Assembly: GCA_040755615.1 (NCBI GenBank) | Contig: JBFMAL010000003.1 | Location: 34,581 to 98,580, forward strand | DNA length: 64,000 nucleotides | Direction of reading: 5' to 3' | Origin: DYEP01 sp040755615 | GTDB taxonomy: Bacteria > Bacillota > Sulfobacillia > DUSP01 > DYEP01 | Shown: positions 1 through 8,010 of the stretch, in pieces | Position numbering within the stretch: position 1 is the stretch's first letter | How the letters are laid out: each line of letters opens with the position of its first letter | The notes under the pieces: model-generated | Told to the model about the DNA's origin: nothing | Databases searched by the model: none | Seen by the model: the letters and a program-made list of their open reading frames with translations, nothing else | Program-made: the position numbers and the translations under genes

Positions 1-771
1 CTCACACTCTGCAGAGCCACTCCTGACCTGATCTACGACCAGATGGTGGCAGCCGGATGCGCGAAGAAACTGGTGTTCAGTTGGGCAGGAAACCCGGGAG
101 TGGGGCTTTTGCGCTCGATCCGCAAAGCGCTGGAACAAGGCGAGCTGGAGATCGAAGAGTACACGCATTACGGCATGACCGCACGGCTGATGGCGGGCGC
201 CACAAACATGCCGTTTTACCCCCTCAGGTCAAATCTCGGATCAGACCTTCCCAGCGTGAATAAGGAGATAAAGTACGTGACCTGCCCCTACACCGGCAAG
301 CGTATCAGCGTGGTACCCGCCCTGAACCCCGACGTGTCCATCATCCACGTGCAGAGGGCGGACCGCCATGGCAACGCTCACATCTGGGGTATCGTGGGCG
401 AACAGAAAGAGGCGGCCTTCGCGGCCTCCAGGGTGATCCTGACAGCAGAGGAGATCGTGCCGGATGAAGTCATCGCTTCCGACCCCAACCGCACGCTGAT
501 CCCCGGCATGATCGTGGACGCAGTGGTAGAAGTGCCGTGGTGCGCCCATCCTTCCTACGCCCAGGGGTATTACGACAGGGACAACCAGTTCTATATCGAG
601 TACGAGGAGATCACCAAGGACCCCGGCGGGCTTTCAAGGTGGCTCGATACGTGGGTGTACGGTGTGGCTGACCGGCGAGAGTACATGGAGCGCCTGCCCG
701 CAGCCCGCGTGCTCGCCCTGCAAGGCCGTAGGAGGTACAGCTATCCTGTAGACTACGGGTATTATGCGTGA
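1..771 (+). CDS. CoA-transferase subunit A (GctA/IpdA-like), 5' end outside window
   Basis: Alpha subunit of a class I CoA-transferase, which moves CoA between acyl-CoA and a free acid. The frame is open from base 1, so the true start lies upstream; an internal ATG at 43 is too late, because the 14 codons before it continue the fold. Visible family features are the glycine-rich FSWAGNPGVG stretch near the start and the central NPDVSIIHVQRAD segment typical of glutaconate CoA-transferase-like A subunits. The beta subunit follows 12 bp downstream behind a GAGGAGG ribosome site. The pairing with a thiolase and an HMG-CoA-synthase-like gene suggests a beta-keto or dicarboxylic acyl-CoA substrate, which the sequence cannot name. 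Confidence 0.85.
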   Translation, partial: LTLCRATPDLIYDQMVAAGCAKKLVFSWAGNPGVGLLRSIRKALEQGELEIEEYTHYGMTARLMAGATNMPFYPLRSNLGSDLPSVNKEIKYVTCPYTGKRISVVPALNPDVSIIHVQRADRHGNAHIWGIVGEQKEAAFAASRVILTAEEIVPDEVIASDPNRTLIPGMIVDAVVEVPWCAHPSYAQGYYDRDNQFYIEYEEITKDPGGLSRWLDTWVYGVADRREYMERLPAARVLALQGRRRYSYPVDYGYYA

Positions 772-783
772 GGAGGAAGTACC

Positions 784-1551
784 GTGAAGTATACCAGTGC
801 AGAAATGATGGTCGTGACCGCAGCGCGCATGTTGAAAAACGGTGACAGGGTGTTTGTCGGTATCGGCATGCCCAACCTCGCCGTAAACCTGGCCAGGAGG
901 CTTCATGCGCCGGACATTCACATGATCTTCGAAGCGGGAGTGATCGGTGCCAAGCCCTCACGGCTGCCTCTCTCCATCGGGGACCCGTGTCTTGTGACCG
1001 GTGCCGGCTCCGTATGCAGCATGTTCGACGTCTTCGCCTTTTATCTCCAGCGGGGCCTTATCGATATAGGGTTTCTTGGTGCGGCCCAGGTAGACAGATA
1101 CGGAAACCTGAACAGCACGGTCATCGGGCCGTACGACCGGCCCAAGGCAAGACTTGCCGGAAGCGGCGGAGCGTGCGATATCGCGTGCCTTGCAAAGAAG
1201 GTCTTCGTGCTTATACCGCATGAGAAGCGCCGCCTGCCCGAAAAGGTGGACTTCATCACGAGCCCTGGTTTTCTCGGCGGAAGAGCAGAGCGGGAAGCGC
1301 TCGGCCTTGAAGGAGGGCCTGATACCGTCATCACCAACAAAGGGGTACTCCGGTATGACGAGACCGGAGAGATGATACTCACATCCATACATCCCGGCGT
1401 GACCGTCGGCGAGGTGCTAGCCAACACCGGATGGGAACTGAAGGTATCCCGCACGCTTGAGATCACCCCCGACCCCAATGACGAAGAACTCAGAATCCTG
1501 AGGGAGGAGTTGGACCCAGCAGGGGTGTACCTGGGAGGCGCTATCGCATGA
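784..1551 (+). CDS. CoA-transferase subunit B (GctB/IpdB-like)
   Basis: Beta subunit of the same class I CoA-transferase, 255 residues, normal for the family. The segment FEAGVIG around residue 50 lies where class I enzymes carry the catalytic glutamate that forms the glutamyl-CoA thioester (Glu50 here; alignment by eye). VGIGMPNLAVNLAR near residue 25 is the usual N-terminal glycine motif and SPGFLGG the later loop. The start is the ATG-equivalent GTG/ATG region after GAGGAGG at 772-778. The stop overlaps the thiolase start in an ATGA junction, so A, B and thiolase are translationally coupled. Confidence 0.87.
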   Translation: MKYTSAEMMVVTAARMLKNGDRVFVGIGMPNLAVNLARRLHAPDIHMIFEAGVIGAKPSRLPLSIGDPCLVTGAGSVCSMFDVFAFYLQRGLIDIGFLGAAQVDRYGNLNSTVIGPYDRPKARLAGSGGACDIACLAKKVFVLIPHEKRRLPEKVDFITSPGFLGGRAEREALGLEGGPDTVITNKGVLRYDETGEMILTSIHPGVTVGEVLANTGWELKVSRTLEITPDPNDEELRILREELDPAGVYLGGAIA

Positions 1552-2717
1552 GGCGAGTGGCCATCGTGGGAGCAGGTCAGAGCAGGTTCGGCGATTTCCC
1601 CGGCATGAGCATTAAGGAACTGTTCGCAGAGGCATATGCCGAATGCGCCGCATCGGTGGACCGAGGCATCCCTCCTCGGGCGATAGATGCGGTATTCCTC
1701 GGTACGCTCGGCACGGGCGGATTCCAGCTCGGCCAGCCGGCCGCACTGCTGACGAGTTATGTCGGCCTTGCCGCTGTACCCTCCGTACGCATAGAGAACG
1801 CGTGCGCTTCAGGCGGGTTCGCGCTGCTGTCCGCGGTGCACGCTGTATGCGCGGGAGTCTACCGTACGGTGCTGGTGGCGGGAGTGGAGAAAATGAGAGA
1901 CCTCTCGGCTGATCACGTCAGGTATTGGCTCGGAGTATCGGGTGACACAGAGTACGAGCGCCTCGCCGGACTCACGTTCGCAGGGATTTATGCCATGATG
2001 GCAAGGCACTACCTGGCCCGATACAACGTCCCTAGAATCTACCTTTCTAAAGTGGCTGAAAAGAACCATGCGCACGGAGTGCTTAACAAGAAGGCCCACC
2101 TGAGACGTCAGATATCGTTGGAAGAAGCACAGAGCGCCCCCATGGTCGCGGACCCGCTGAACCTATTTGACTGCTCGCCTACAAGCGATGGTGCAGCGTG
2201 CGTGCTCATCACCTCGGAGGATCATGCAGACCGTTTCACTGACAGACCGGTATGGATCCTTGGCTACGGAGCCGGAGGCGACCACCTGGCACTTCACGAC
2301 AGGCAGGACTGGTGCAGCCTTGCAGCCACCCGGGATGCGTCCAGGAGAGCATACGAAATGGCAGGTCTCGGGCCCTTAGACATCGACCTGGCTGAAGTGC
2401 ACGACTGCTTTACCATAGCAGAGCTCCTGGCTTACGAAGACCTGGGCTTCTGCAACCGGGGTGAGGCACCTTCGCTGCTTGACAAAGGCGTTACCCGCAT
2501 CGGCGGTTCGCTGCCGGTGAATCTCGGCGGCGGACTGAAGTCCAAAGGGCATCCCCTCGGGGCTACGGGTGTCGCCCAGGTCGCGGAGATGTTCTTCCAG
2601 CTCCGGGGACAGGCGGGCGAGCGCCAGGCATCTAAGCACCGCACTGGGCTCACCCACAATGTGGGCGGATCGGGCGGGACTGCGGTGGTCTTCATCCTGG
2701 GGAGGGATCTAGATTGA
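1548..2717 (+). CDS. Thiolase, lipid-transfer (SCP-x) type
   Basis: Acetyl-CoA C-acetyltransferase-like thiolase of 389 residues, the length of the SCP-x/archaeal branch. The nucleophilic cysteine is in NACASGG (Cys86), the HDCF motif follows around residue 286, and GHPLGATG is the conserved histidine loop. The C-terminal CxG of classical thiolases is replaced by VGGSGGTAVVF, as is normal in the SCP-x branch, where the HDCF cysteine does that job. It overlaps the upstream beta subunit by 4 bp and the downstream HMG-CoA-synthase-like gene by 4 bp. In archaea this branch forms a complex with HMG-CoA synthase and a DUF35 protein; here all three genes are consecutive. Confidence 0.88.
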   Translation: MRRVAIVGAGQSRFGDFPGMSIKELFAEAYAECAASVDRGIPPRAIDAVFLGTLGTGGFQLGQPAALLTSYVGLAAVPSVRIENACASGGFALLSAVHAVCAGVYRTVLVAGVEKMRDLSADHVRYWLGVSGDTEYERLAGLTFAGIYAMMARHYLARYNVPRIYLSKVAEKNHAHGVLNKKAHLRRQISLEEAQSAPMVADPLNLFDCSPTSDGAACVLITSEDHADRFTDRPVWILGYGAGGDHLALHDRQDWCSLAATRDASRRAYEMAGLGPLDIDLAEVHDCFTIAELLAYEDLGFCNRGEAPSLLDKGVTRIGGSLPVNLGGGLKSKGHPLGATGVAQVAEMFFQLRGQAGERQASKHRTGLTHNVGGSGGTAVVFILGRDLD

Positions 2718-3721
2718 ATAGCGCTCACATTACTGCTGCATGGGTATATACACCCGCGTACCGGATCCGGAAAGAGGAATACCTGAGCGCTCTCGGCGCG
2801 TTCTCCGCTCCCGGTATTACGGAGAAGTCGGTTGCGGGCCCGGACGAGGACCCGCTCACCATGGCAGTGGAGGCGGTCCGCGGTCTGCTGGAGGCATCGG
2901 GAACCGATCCATCGCGAATCCGCGCCATGTGCCTTGCATCCACCACCTGGCCGTACCTCCACAAACACCCTGGCGGAGCGGTCGCGGAAGCGACCGGCCT
3001 TCCGAGCAATATCTTTACTACATGCCACTTCGCCTCCGGAAGAGCGGGGACCGAGGCGCTGCTCACAGCGGTGCTGACCACACACTCGCTCGGCCCTAGC
3101 CTCGCTGTGATCTCCGATACCCCGGTCTTCTCCCCTGCCGATCCCCGCGAACACGGCCAAGGAGCGGCCGCGGTGGCCCTGCTTGTTGAACCGAGAGAGG
3201 GCGATGCCATCCTCTCTGTCAACGCCTGGGCAAGCACGACCAGAGAGAGCCTCGGTACCCTGTGCGCCGAAAGAGGCAACCCTTATCCATCAGAACAGCG
3301 CAACCAGGGGCATGCAGATCAGGAGCTCAGAGACACCATCGTCCCGTGCGTGAGGAACCTTTTTGAAAGCTCCGGCACCGACGAGAGCGCTTTTTTATCA
3401 CTGTCGGTAAATGAGACGGATGCGAAAGAACCCGCCAGGTACAAAAACGCCCTGGGGTTTTCAAGTGCCAGGGCGCATACCGGCCCTGTCGTCTTCCTCG
3501 GACATACAGGCGCGTGCAGCGGACTTCTGTCGCTGCTTCACGCCGCCTCAGGTGCCGCTGCCGGCAGTCGGCTGCTGCTTGTTTCGTACGGGTACGGGGC
3601 TGCGTGTGACGCCATATCGTTCACAGTGAAAACTCCGTCTGCCGCGTGGGCCGGGCAGCTTCGCCCGTCCATCTACCTGACTTATACGGAATACCTGAGG
3701 TACCGCGGCCTCTTGCCCTAG
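2714..3721 (+). CDS. HMG-CoA synthase-like / KAS III-fold protein
   Basis: Thiolase-fold protein of 335 residues that looks most like the archaeal-type hydroxymethylglutaryl-CoA synthase group. The N-terminal half carries a cysteine in TTCHFASGRAGTEAL (about residue 104), the candidate nucleophile. The C-terminal half has FLGHTGACSGLLSLLHAA, matching the GNxYxGS-like loop of HMG-CoA synthases. The segment that should hold the active-site histidine reads SVNETDAKEPARY, without a histidine at the expected place, so activity may differ or be lost. It could be a structural partner of the thiolase. Both flanking junctions are tight and coupled. Product chemistry is not inferable. Confidence 0.65.
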   Translation: MNSAHITAAWVYTPAYRIRKEEYLSALGAFSAPGITEKSVAGPDEDPLTMAVEAVRGLLEASGTDPSRIRAMCLASTTWPYLHKHPGGAVAEATGLPSNIFTTCHFASGRAGTEALLTAVLTTHSLGPSLAVISDTPVFSPADPREHGQGAAAVALLVEPREGDAILSVNAWASTTRESLGTLCAERGNPYPSEQRNQGHADQELRDTIVPCVRNLFESSGTDESAFLSLSVNETDAKEPARYKNALGFSSARAHTGPVVFLGHTGACSGLLSLLHAASGAAAGSRLLLVSYGYGAACDAISFTVKTPSAAWAGQLRPSIYLTYTEYLRYRGLLP

Positions 3722-3737
3722 AAAGGAGGGTATCACC

Positions 3738-4154
3738 CTGGGAGCCCACGTTTCCGTTCCGAATTACCAGAGAACTATCAGGCAGAGATACCGGATGAAA
3801 GCATGCAGGTGCAGGGAGTGTGGCTTGGTCCTCTTCCCCCCGAAAGGCGCATGTCCCCGCTGCCAGAGTCAGGCGCTGGCCGAGTTCGCGCTATCAGGCT
3901 ATGGCAAGGTCGGGACGTATACGGTAATCGGACAGGGAGGAGCCCCGCCCGAGTTCGCGGAGCTCGCCCGCACCCTCGGCAGCTATGTAGTCGCCATCGT
4001 GAACCTGGATGAAGGGCCTTCAGTCTGCGGCCAGGTGGTCGACGTAAACCCGGGCGATGTCCGGGAAGGGATGCGGGTGCGGCAGGTATTCCGCAAGCTT
4101 TACGTACAGGAAGGCGTTACCCGGTACGGCTATAAGTTCAGGCCCGTTGATTGA
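3738..4154 (+). CDS. DUF35 OB-fold zinc-ribbon protein (probable CTG start)
   Basis: Small acyl-CoA-binding OB-fold protein with an N-terminal rubredoxin-like zinc ribbon: CRCRECG and later CPRC supply the cysteine pairs, followed by the beta-barrel ending KFRPVD. An ATG at 3795 would remove the helix SVPNYQRTIRQRYR that precedes the ribbon in this family. That helix is in frame from a CTG at 3738, about 8 bp after a strong AAAGGAGGG at 3722-3730, so I place the start there (138 residues). No ATG, GTG or TTG lies in that frame between the ribosome site and 3795. DUF35 proteins bridge thiolase and HMG-CoA synthase in archaeal complexes, matching the gene order here. Confidence 0.8.
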   Translation: MGAHVSVPNYQRTIRQRYRMKACRCRECGLVLFPPKGACPRCQSQALAEFALSGYGKVGTYTVIGQGGAPPEFAELARTLGSYVVAIVNLDEGPSVCGQVVDVNPGDVREGMRVRQVFRKLYVQEGVTRYGYKFRPVD

Positions 4155-4178
4155 CCGTAAAAAGGAGGATTGTTGCCA

Positions 4179-4565
4179 GTGGCGCTTCAGACTGTCTCGG
4201 AAAAGTGTTCAGGGTGCAGGCTGTGCCAGCTGTTCTGTGCGTTGGTGCATTTCGGCGAGAACAACCCGGCGAAGGGCGCGCTCCGCATAACCGGCGTCTT
4301 CCCCGATCCCGGGCAGTACACGGTTACGGTGTGCGACCAGTGCGGGCTGTGCGCTGAAGAATGCCCGGAAGAAGCCATCATCCTTAAACACAACAACTAC
4401 GTAGTGCTGGAAGACAGGTGTACAAAGTGCGGCATATGCGTTGACGTATGTCCGACCCGGTCTATCTTCTTAAGAGACGATGAACCGGCGGCCATCAAGT
4501 GCGACGGCTGCCTTGAGTGTGTACCCTACTGCCCGCGCGAAGCGTTACTGCCCAAGGAGGTGTAA
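4179..4565 (+). CDS. Polyferredoxin, electron carrier for aldehyde oxidoreductase
   Basis: Iron-sulfur protein of about 128 residues with four CxxCxxCxxxC motifs (CSGCRLCQLFC, CDQCGLCAEEC, CTKCGICVDVC, CDGCLECVPYC), so up to four [4Fe-4S] clusters. It lies 3 bp upstream of the AOR gene, the usual place for the electron-transfer subunit of tungsten aldehyde oxidoreductases. The start is either GTG 4179, 10 bp after AGGAGG (4163-4168), or TTG 4173; I prefer GTG for spacing. The first motif lacks the proline that follows the last cysteine in the others, as in HycB/AorA-like proteins. It should pass electrons between AOR and ferredoxin or another acceptor in the cytoplasm. Confidence 0.85.
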   Translation: MALQTVSEKCSGCRLCQLFCALVHFGENNPAKGALRITGVFPDPGQYTVTVCDQCGLCAEECPEEAIILKHNNYVVLEDRCTKCGICVDVCPTRSIFLRDDEPAAIKCDGCLECVPYCPREALLPKEV

Positions 4566-4568
4566 GCC

Positions 4569-6416
4569 ATGTCAGTTCTTTATGGATACGGGGGGAGCAT
4601 CCTCGACATCGACCTATCGACTCAGAGAGTGTCGAAGTCCCGCCTGGAGCCTGATTTTGCCAGGAAATACATCGGAGGCCGCGGGTTCGTGGCAAGGCTG
4701 CTCTGGGACCTCATCCCGAAAGGAGCCGACCCGCTCGGGCCGGACAACGTGGCAGTGGTGGCCGCAGGTCCTCTGACCGGTGCGTTCCTGCCCTCCCCGA
4801 GCAAGGTGGAGTTCGGGGCGAAATCCCCAGCCACAGGAGGATACGGGGACAGCAACATGGGCGGCCACTTCGGGCCAGCGATGAAGCACGCGGGGTACGA
4901 CGTGTTTATCATAAGGGGCGCCTCCGCCACTCCCGTTTATATCGCCATCGACGATGACACCGTGCTGATCAGGGATGCCTCCCACCTGTGGGGAAAGGGC
5001 TCGTATGCCACCGAGAAAGCGCTGAAAGAGGAACTGGGAGACGATTTCCAGATCGCGGTCATCGGGCCGGCCGGCGAAAACCTGGTAAAGATCGCCTGTA
5101 TCACGCATGATTTCGGGCGCCAGGCCGGAAGGTGCGGCATCGGGGCGGTATGGGGCTCCAAGCGACTGAAGGCAGTTGCGGTGAGGGGAAGCCGGGGCTT
5201 CCCGGTGGCCGATCCGGCGGCCATGTTCAAAAAGGGCAAGGAGATGTTTGATATCATCTTCAAACTGCCCGGCTTTAAGGAGTGGACTCCGTACGGCACC
5301 GCGGAAATCACCGACTGGTGCAACGTATCGGGGGTTTTCCCGACAAGGAACTTCTATACGGGCTATTTCCCGCACTACGAGCAGATCAACGGCAGAGCGC
5401 TCCGGCAGCCCATCGTCACGCTGGACAAAGGTTGCTTCGGATGCCCGATTCCCTGCGGGAAGTACTCGCACGTGAACCTTCCCCAAGGCTCAGCCAGGGT
5501 AGAAGGCCCTGAATACGAGACGGTGGCGCTGTTTGGCGGAAACTGCGAGCTGTCGCGTATTGAGGAGATCGCCTACGCGAACTGGCTGTTCGACGACCTC
5601 GGCATGGATACCATCTCCGGCGGTAACATCGTCGCCTTCGCCATCGAGTGTTTTGAGAAAGGCATCATCTCCCAGGGCGACCTGGGGGGAAGGGCGGTCA
5701 GCTTCGGGGATCTCGATTCGGTCATCCATATCGGAAAACTCATCGCAAACAGGGAACATATCGGTGATCTCCTGGCCGAAGGGGTGAAGGCCGCGAGCGC
5801 ACGCCTCGGCAAGGGCTCGGAGCATTTTGCCATTCACGTGAAGGGGCTTGAGGTCAGCGGGTATGAGCCGCGGTATGCAGCCGCCATGCTCCTTGCCTAC
5901 ATGACCTGCGACGTCGGCGCCCACCATAATAGAGCCTGGGCAATCACCTACGATATCTCCGTCGGGCGCGACAAGCTGGAGGGAAAGGCTGCAAAGGTAG
6001 TTGAACTTCAGCACCTCCGTCCCCTGCTCGATGCGCTGGGGATATGCCGATTCCCCTGGATCGAGGTGGGTTTTGAGCTCAGGCACTATGCGGAGATTTT
6101 CCCGATGATCACCGGAAGCAAAGAGACCTGGGAGGAGCTGAACAGGTTGTCTGAGAGGATATGGAACCTGACACGGGCGTTCTGGGTCCGGGAGGTGCCG
6201 GGTTTTGGCCGCTCGTGGGACAGAGCTCCAGGCCGGTTTCTCACCGAGCCGGTCCCATCAGGCGCCGCTCATGGCAAGCTCCTGGGAGAGGAGATCACAG
6301 AGCGGTTGCTAGACGAGTACTACCGGCTGAGGGGCTGGGATGAGCAGGGTGTACCAAAGAGAGAGAAACTGTTGGAACTTGGCCTTTCCGACGTGGCTTC
6401 TGTACTTTACGGATGA
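4569..6416 (+). CDS. aor: Aldehyde:ferredoxin oxidoreductase family protein (tungstopterin)
   Basis: Oxidises aldehydes to carboxylic acids, or reduces acids, with a tungsten bis-pterin centre and one [4Fe-4S] cluster. At 615 residues it is full length. The N-terminal beta domain holds SPATGGYGDSNMGGHFGP and CGIGAVWGSKRLKAVAV, both pterin-binding hallmarks. The cluster ligands are CFGCPIPC near residue 290 and the cysteine of DALGICRF near residue 497. MDTISGGN is another family motif. ATG 4569 follows CAAGGAGGTG. Its position between a polyferredoxin and an aminotransferase suggests that the aldehyde comes from transamination of an amine or omega-amino acid, which is an inference. Substrate specificity within AOR, FOR, GOR or WOR groups cannot be told. 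Confidence 0.92.
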   Translation: MSVLYGYGGSILDIDLSTQRVSKSRLEPDFARKYIGGRGFVARLLWDLIPKGADPLGPDNVAVVAAGPLTGAFLPSPSKVEFGAKSPATGGYGDSNMGGHFGPAMKHAGYDVFIIRGASATPVYIAIDDDTVLIRDASHLWGKGSYATEKALKEELGDDFQIAVIGPAGENLVKIACITHDFGRQAGRCGIGAVWGSKRLKAVAVRGSRGFPVADPAAMFKKGKEMFDIIFKLPGFKEWTPYGTAEITDWCNVSGVFPTRNFYTGYFPHYEQINGRALRQPIVTLDKGCFGCPIPCGKYSHVNLPQGSARVEGPEYETVALFGGNCELSRIEEIAYANWLFDDLGMDTISGGNIVAFAIECFEKGIISQGDLGGRAVSFGDLDSVIHIGKLIANREHIGDLLAEGVKAASARLGKGSEHFAIHVKGLEVSGYEPRYAAAMLLAYMTCDVGAHHNRAWAITYDISVGRDKLEGKAAKVVELQHLRPLLDALGICRFPWIEVGFELRHYAEIFPMITGSKETWEELNRLSERIWNLTRAFWVREVPGFGRSWDRAPGRFLTEPVPSGAAHGKLLGEEITERLLDEYYRLRGWDEQGVPKREKLLELGLSDVASVLYG

Positions 6417-6429
6417 TGGAGGAGATCTG

Positions 6430-7770
6430 ATGGGCCGGGACTTTGTGTTTTACAGAGATACGAAAAAGCAGATGCCGGTGATCGCCAGGGGTGAGGGCAT
6501 CTACCTCTGGGACACGGAAGGTAAGAGATACATCGACGGGTGTTCAGGAGCGCTGGTGTCGTCCATCGGACACGGGCGGACCGAGATCTCTGACGCCATT
6601 CGGGAAGCGGCCAGCCAGGTGGCATTCGTCCACCTGTCGCAGTTCACCAACAAGTACTTGCAGCATCTGTCAGCCGAGATAGCGTCGATCACCCCGGGCG
6701 ATCTCAACTGGTGCTACTTCGTGTCGGGCGGGTCTGAAGCGGCGGACACCGCCATTAAGATGGCGCGTCAGTATCACCTGGAGCGAGGTCAGCCCTCCCG
6801 TTACAAGGTCATCGGCAGGTGGCAGGCATTTCACGGCAATACCATAGGTGCGATGTCAGTGGGCGGGCACACCGCGCGGAGGAAGATGTACGCGCCGCTT
6901 CTCCTTGACTTCCCGCACGCCGTCCCCGGGTACTGCTACCGGTGCCCCTACGGCCGCGCCTACCCGGAATGCTCCCTGGCCTGCGCGGACGACGTGGAGC
7001 GCATCATTCTGCAGGAGGGCCCGGAAAACATCGCCGCTTTTATGTGTGAAATCGTGTCGGGAGCCTCCGCGCCGGGAGTGCATCCGCCTGCAGGCTACTA
7101 CGAAAAGATACGCGAAGTGTGCGACGCCCACGGAGTGCTGTTCATCGCGGACGAGGTGATGACTGGATTCGGCCGTACGGGAGAGTACTTCGCGTGCCAG
7201 CACTATGACGCGATCCCCGATATCATCATGTGCGCCAAGGGCATGAGCGCAGGCTATGCGCCCATAGGGGCCGTGCTCGCCTCGGAGCGGGTATACCAGG
7301 CGTTTCATCAGGGCTCGGGCAGGTTCGTTCACGGCTATACGTATGGCGGCAACCCGGTGTCGGCTGCCGCGTCGCTCCGGGTGATCACCTTCCTGAAAGA
7401 ACATGGCGTCCTGGAGAACGTGAAGTCCACCGGCAGGTATCTAAAGGACCGGCTTTCCGCACTCGCCGGCGAACACCGGATCATCGGAGATGTGAGAGGT
7501 CTTGGTTTAATGCAAGGCATTGAACTGGTCGCGTGCAAGGAGACCAGGGAACCGTTTCCACAGCGACTCGAAGTCACAAACAGGCTGAAGGCAGTCGCGT
7601 TCCAGAAAGGTCTCCTCGTATACCCCGGAGCAGGCTGCGTAAACGGCCGGGATGGCGACGCGGTGTTGATCGCCCCGCCGCTTACCATCACCGTAAAGGA
7701 GGTGGATGAACTGCTTGACGTCTTTGAGGACGCGTTAAGTCTCGTTGAGTCAGAGCTTCTTAATTCCTGA
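6430..7770 (+). CDS. Class III aminotransferase (PLP)
   Basis: Fold type I PLP enzyme of 446 residues in the ornithine/omega-amino-acid aminotransferase group. FIADEVMTGFGRTG carries the PLP-binding aspartate, MCAKGMSAGYAP the Schiff-base lysine (Lys270), and VSGGSEAADTAIK the phosphate cup. A cysteine-rich stretch, CYRCPYGRAYPECSLAC, sits mid-protein and is common in one subgroup. The frame is open upstream to 6340, but ATG 6430 follows GGAGGAGAT and begins the conserved N-terminus, so the upstream codons are rejected. It lies 13 bp after aor. Probable role: convert an amine or omega-amino acid imported by the adjacent symporter to an aldehyde. Amino donor and acceptor are unknown. Confidence 0.88.
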   Translation: MGRDFVFYRDTKKQMPVIARGEGIYLWDTEGKRYIDGCSGALVSSIGHGRTEISDAIREAASQVAFVHLSQFTNKYLQHLSAEIASITPGDLNWCYFVSGGSEAADTAIKMARQYHLERGQPSRYKVIGRWQAFHGNTIGAMSVGGHTARRKMYAPLLLDFPHAVPGYCYRCPYGRAYPECSLACADDVERIILQEGPENIAAFMCEIVSGASAPGVHPPAGYYEKIREVCDAHGVLFIADEVMTGFGRTGEYFACQHYDAIPDIIMCAKGMSAGYAPIGAVLASERVYQAFHQGSGRFVHGYTYGGNPVSAAASLRVITFLKEHGVLENVKSTGRYLKDRLSALAGEHRIIGDVRGLGLMQGIELVACKETREPFPQRLEVTNRLKAVAFQKGLLVYPGAGCVNGRDGDAVLIAPPLTITVKEVDELLDVFEDALSLVESELLNS

Positions 7771-7787
7771 CAGGGAGGTTAGCGAAA

Positions 7788-7997
7788 ATGACTGATCGCG
7801 GGTTCTTTCCTCTGGAGAAGAAGTACGCTGCGGCCCTCATCACGTATATCGCTCTGGCGGTCGTATTCTTCCTTCCTTGGGCGCGCCAGCACAGCGTGTA
7901 CGGCGTCTCGCTGTTCGGATGGCTCATGGGTGCGTTTATGTTTGTAGCGCCTCTCATCAATTTGCTGCTGCTACGGTCTGATAACACGGGGAAGTAG
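7788..7997 (+). CDS. Small membrane partner of sodium:solute symporter
   Basis: Protein of 69 residues with two predicted membrane helices, about residues 14-32 and 40-62. It sits 17 bp after the aminotransferase and 13 bp before a sodium:solute symporter. Short two-helix proteins of the YhdT/DUF3311 type regularly precede PanF-like symporters and are thought to be accessory subunits. ATG 7788 follows CAGGGAGGTT. Identity as a symporter accessory subunit rests on size, topology and position. Confidence 0.75.
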   Translation: MTDRGFFPLEKKYAAALITYIALAVVFFLPWARQHSVYGVSLFGWLMGAFMFVAPLINLLLLRSDNTGK

Positions 7998-8010
7998 GAG
8001 GTGTCTTGAA

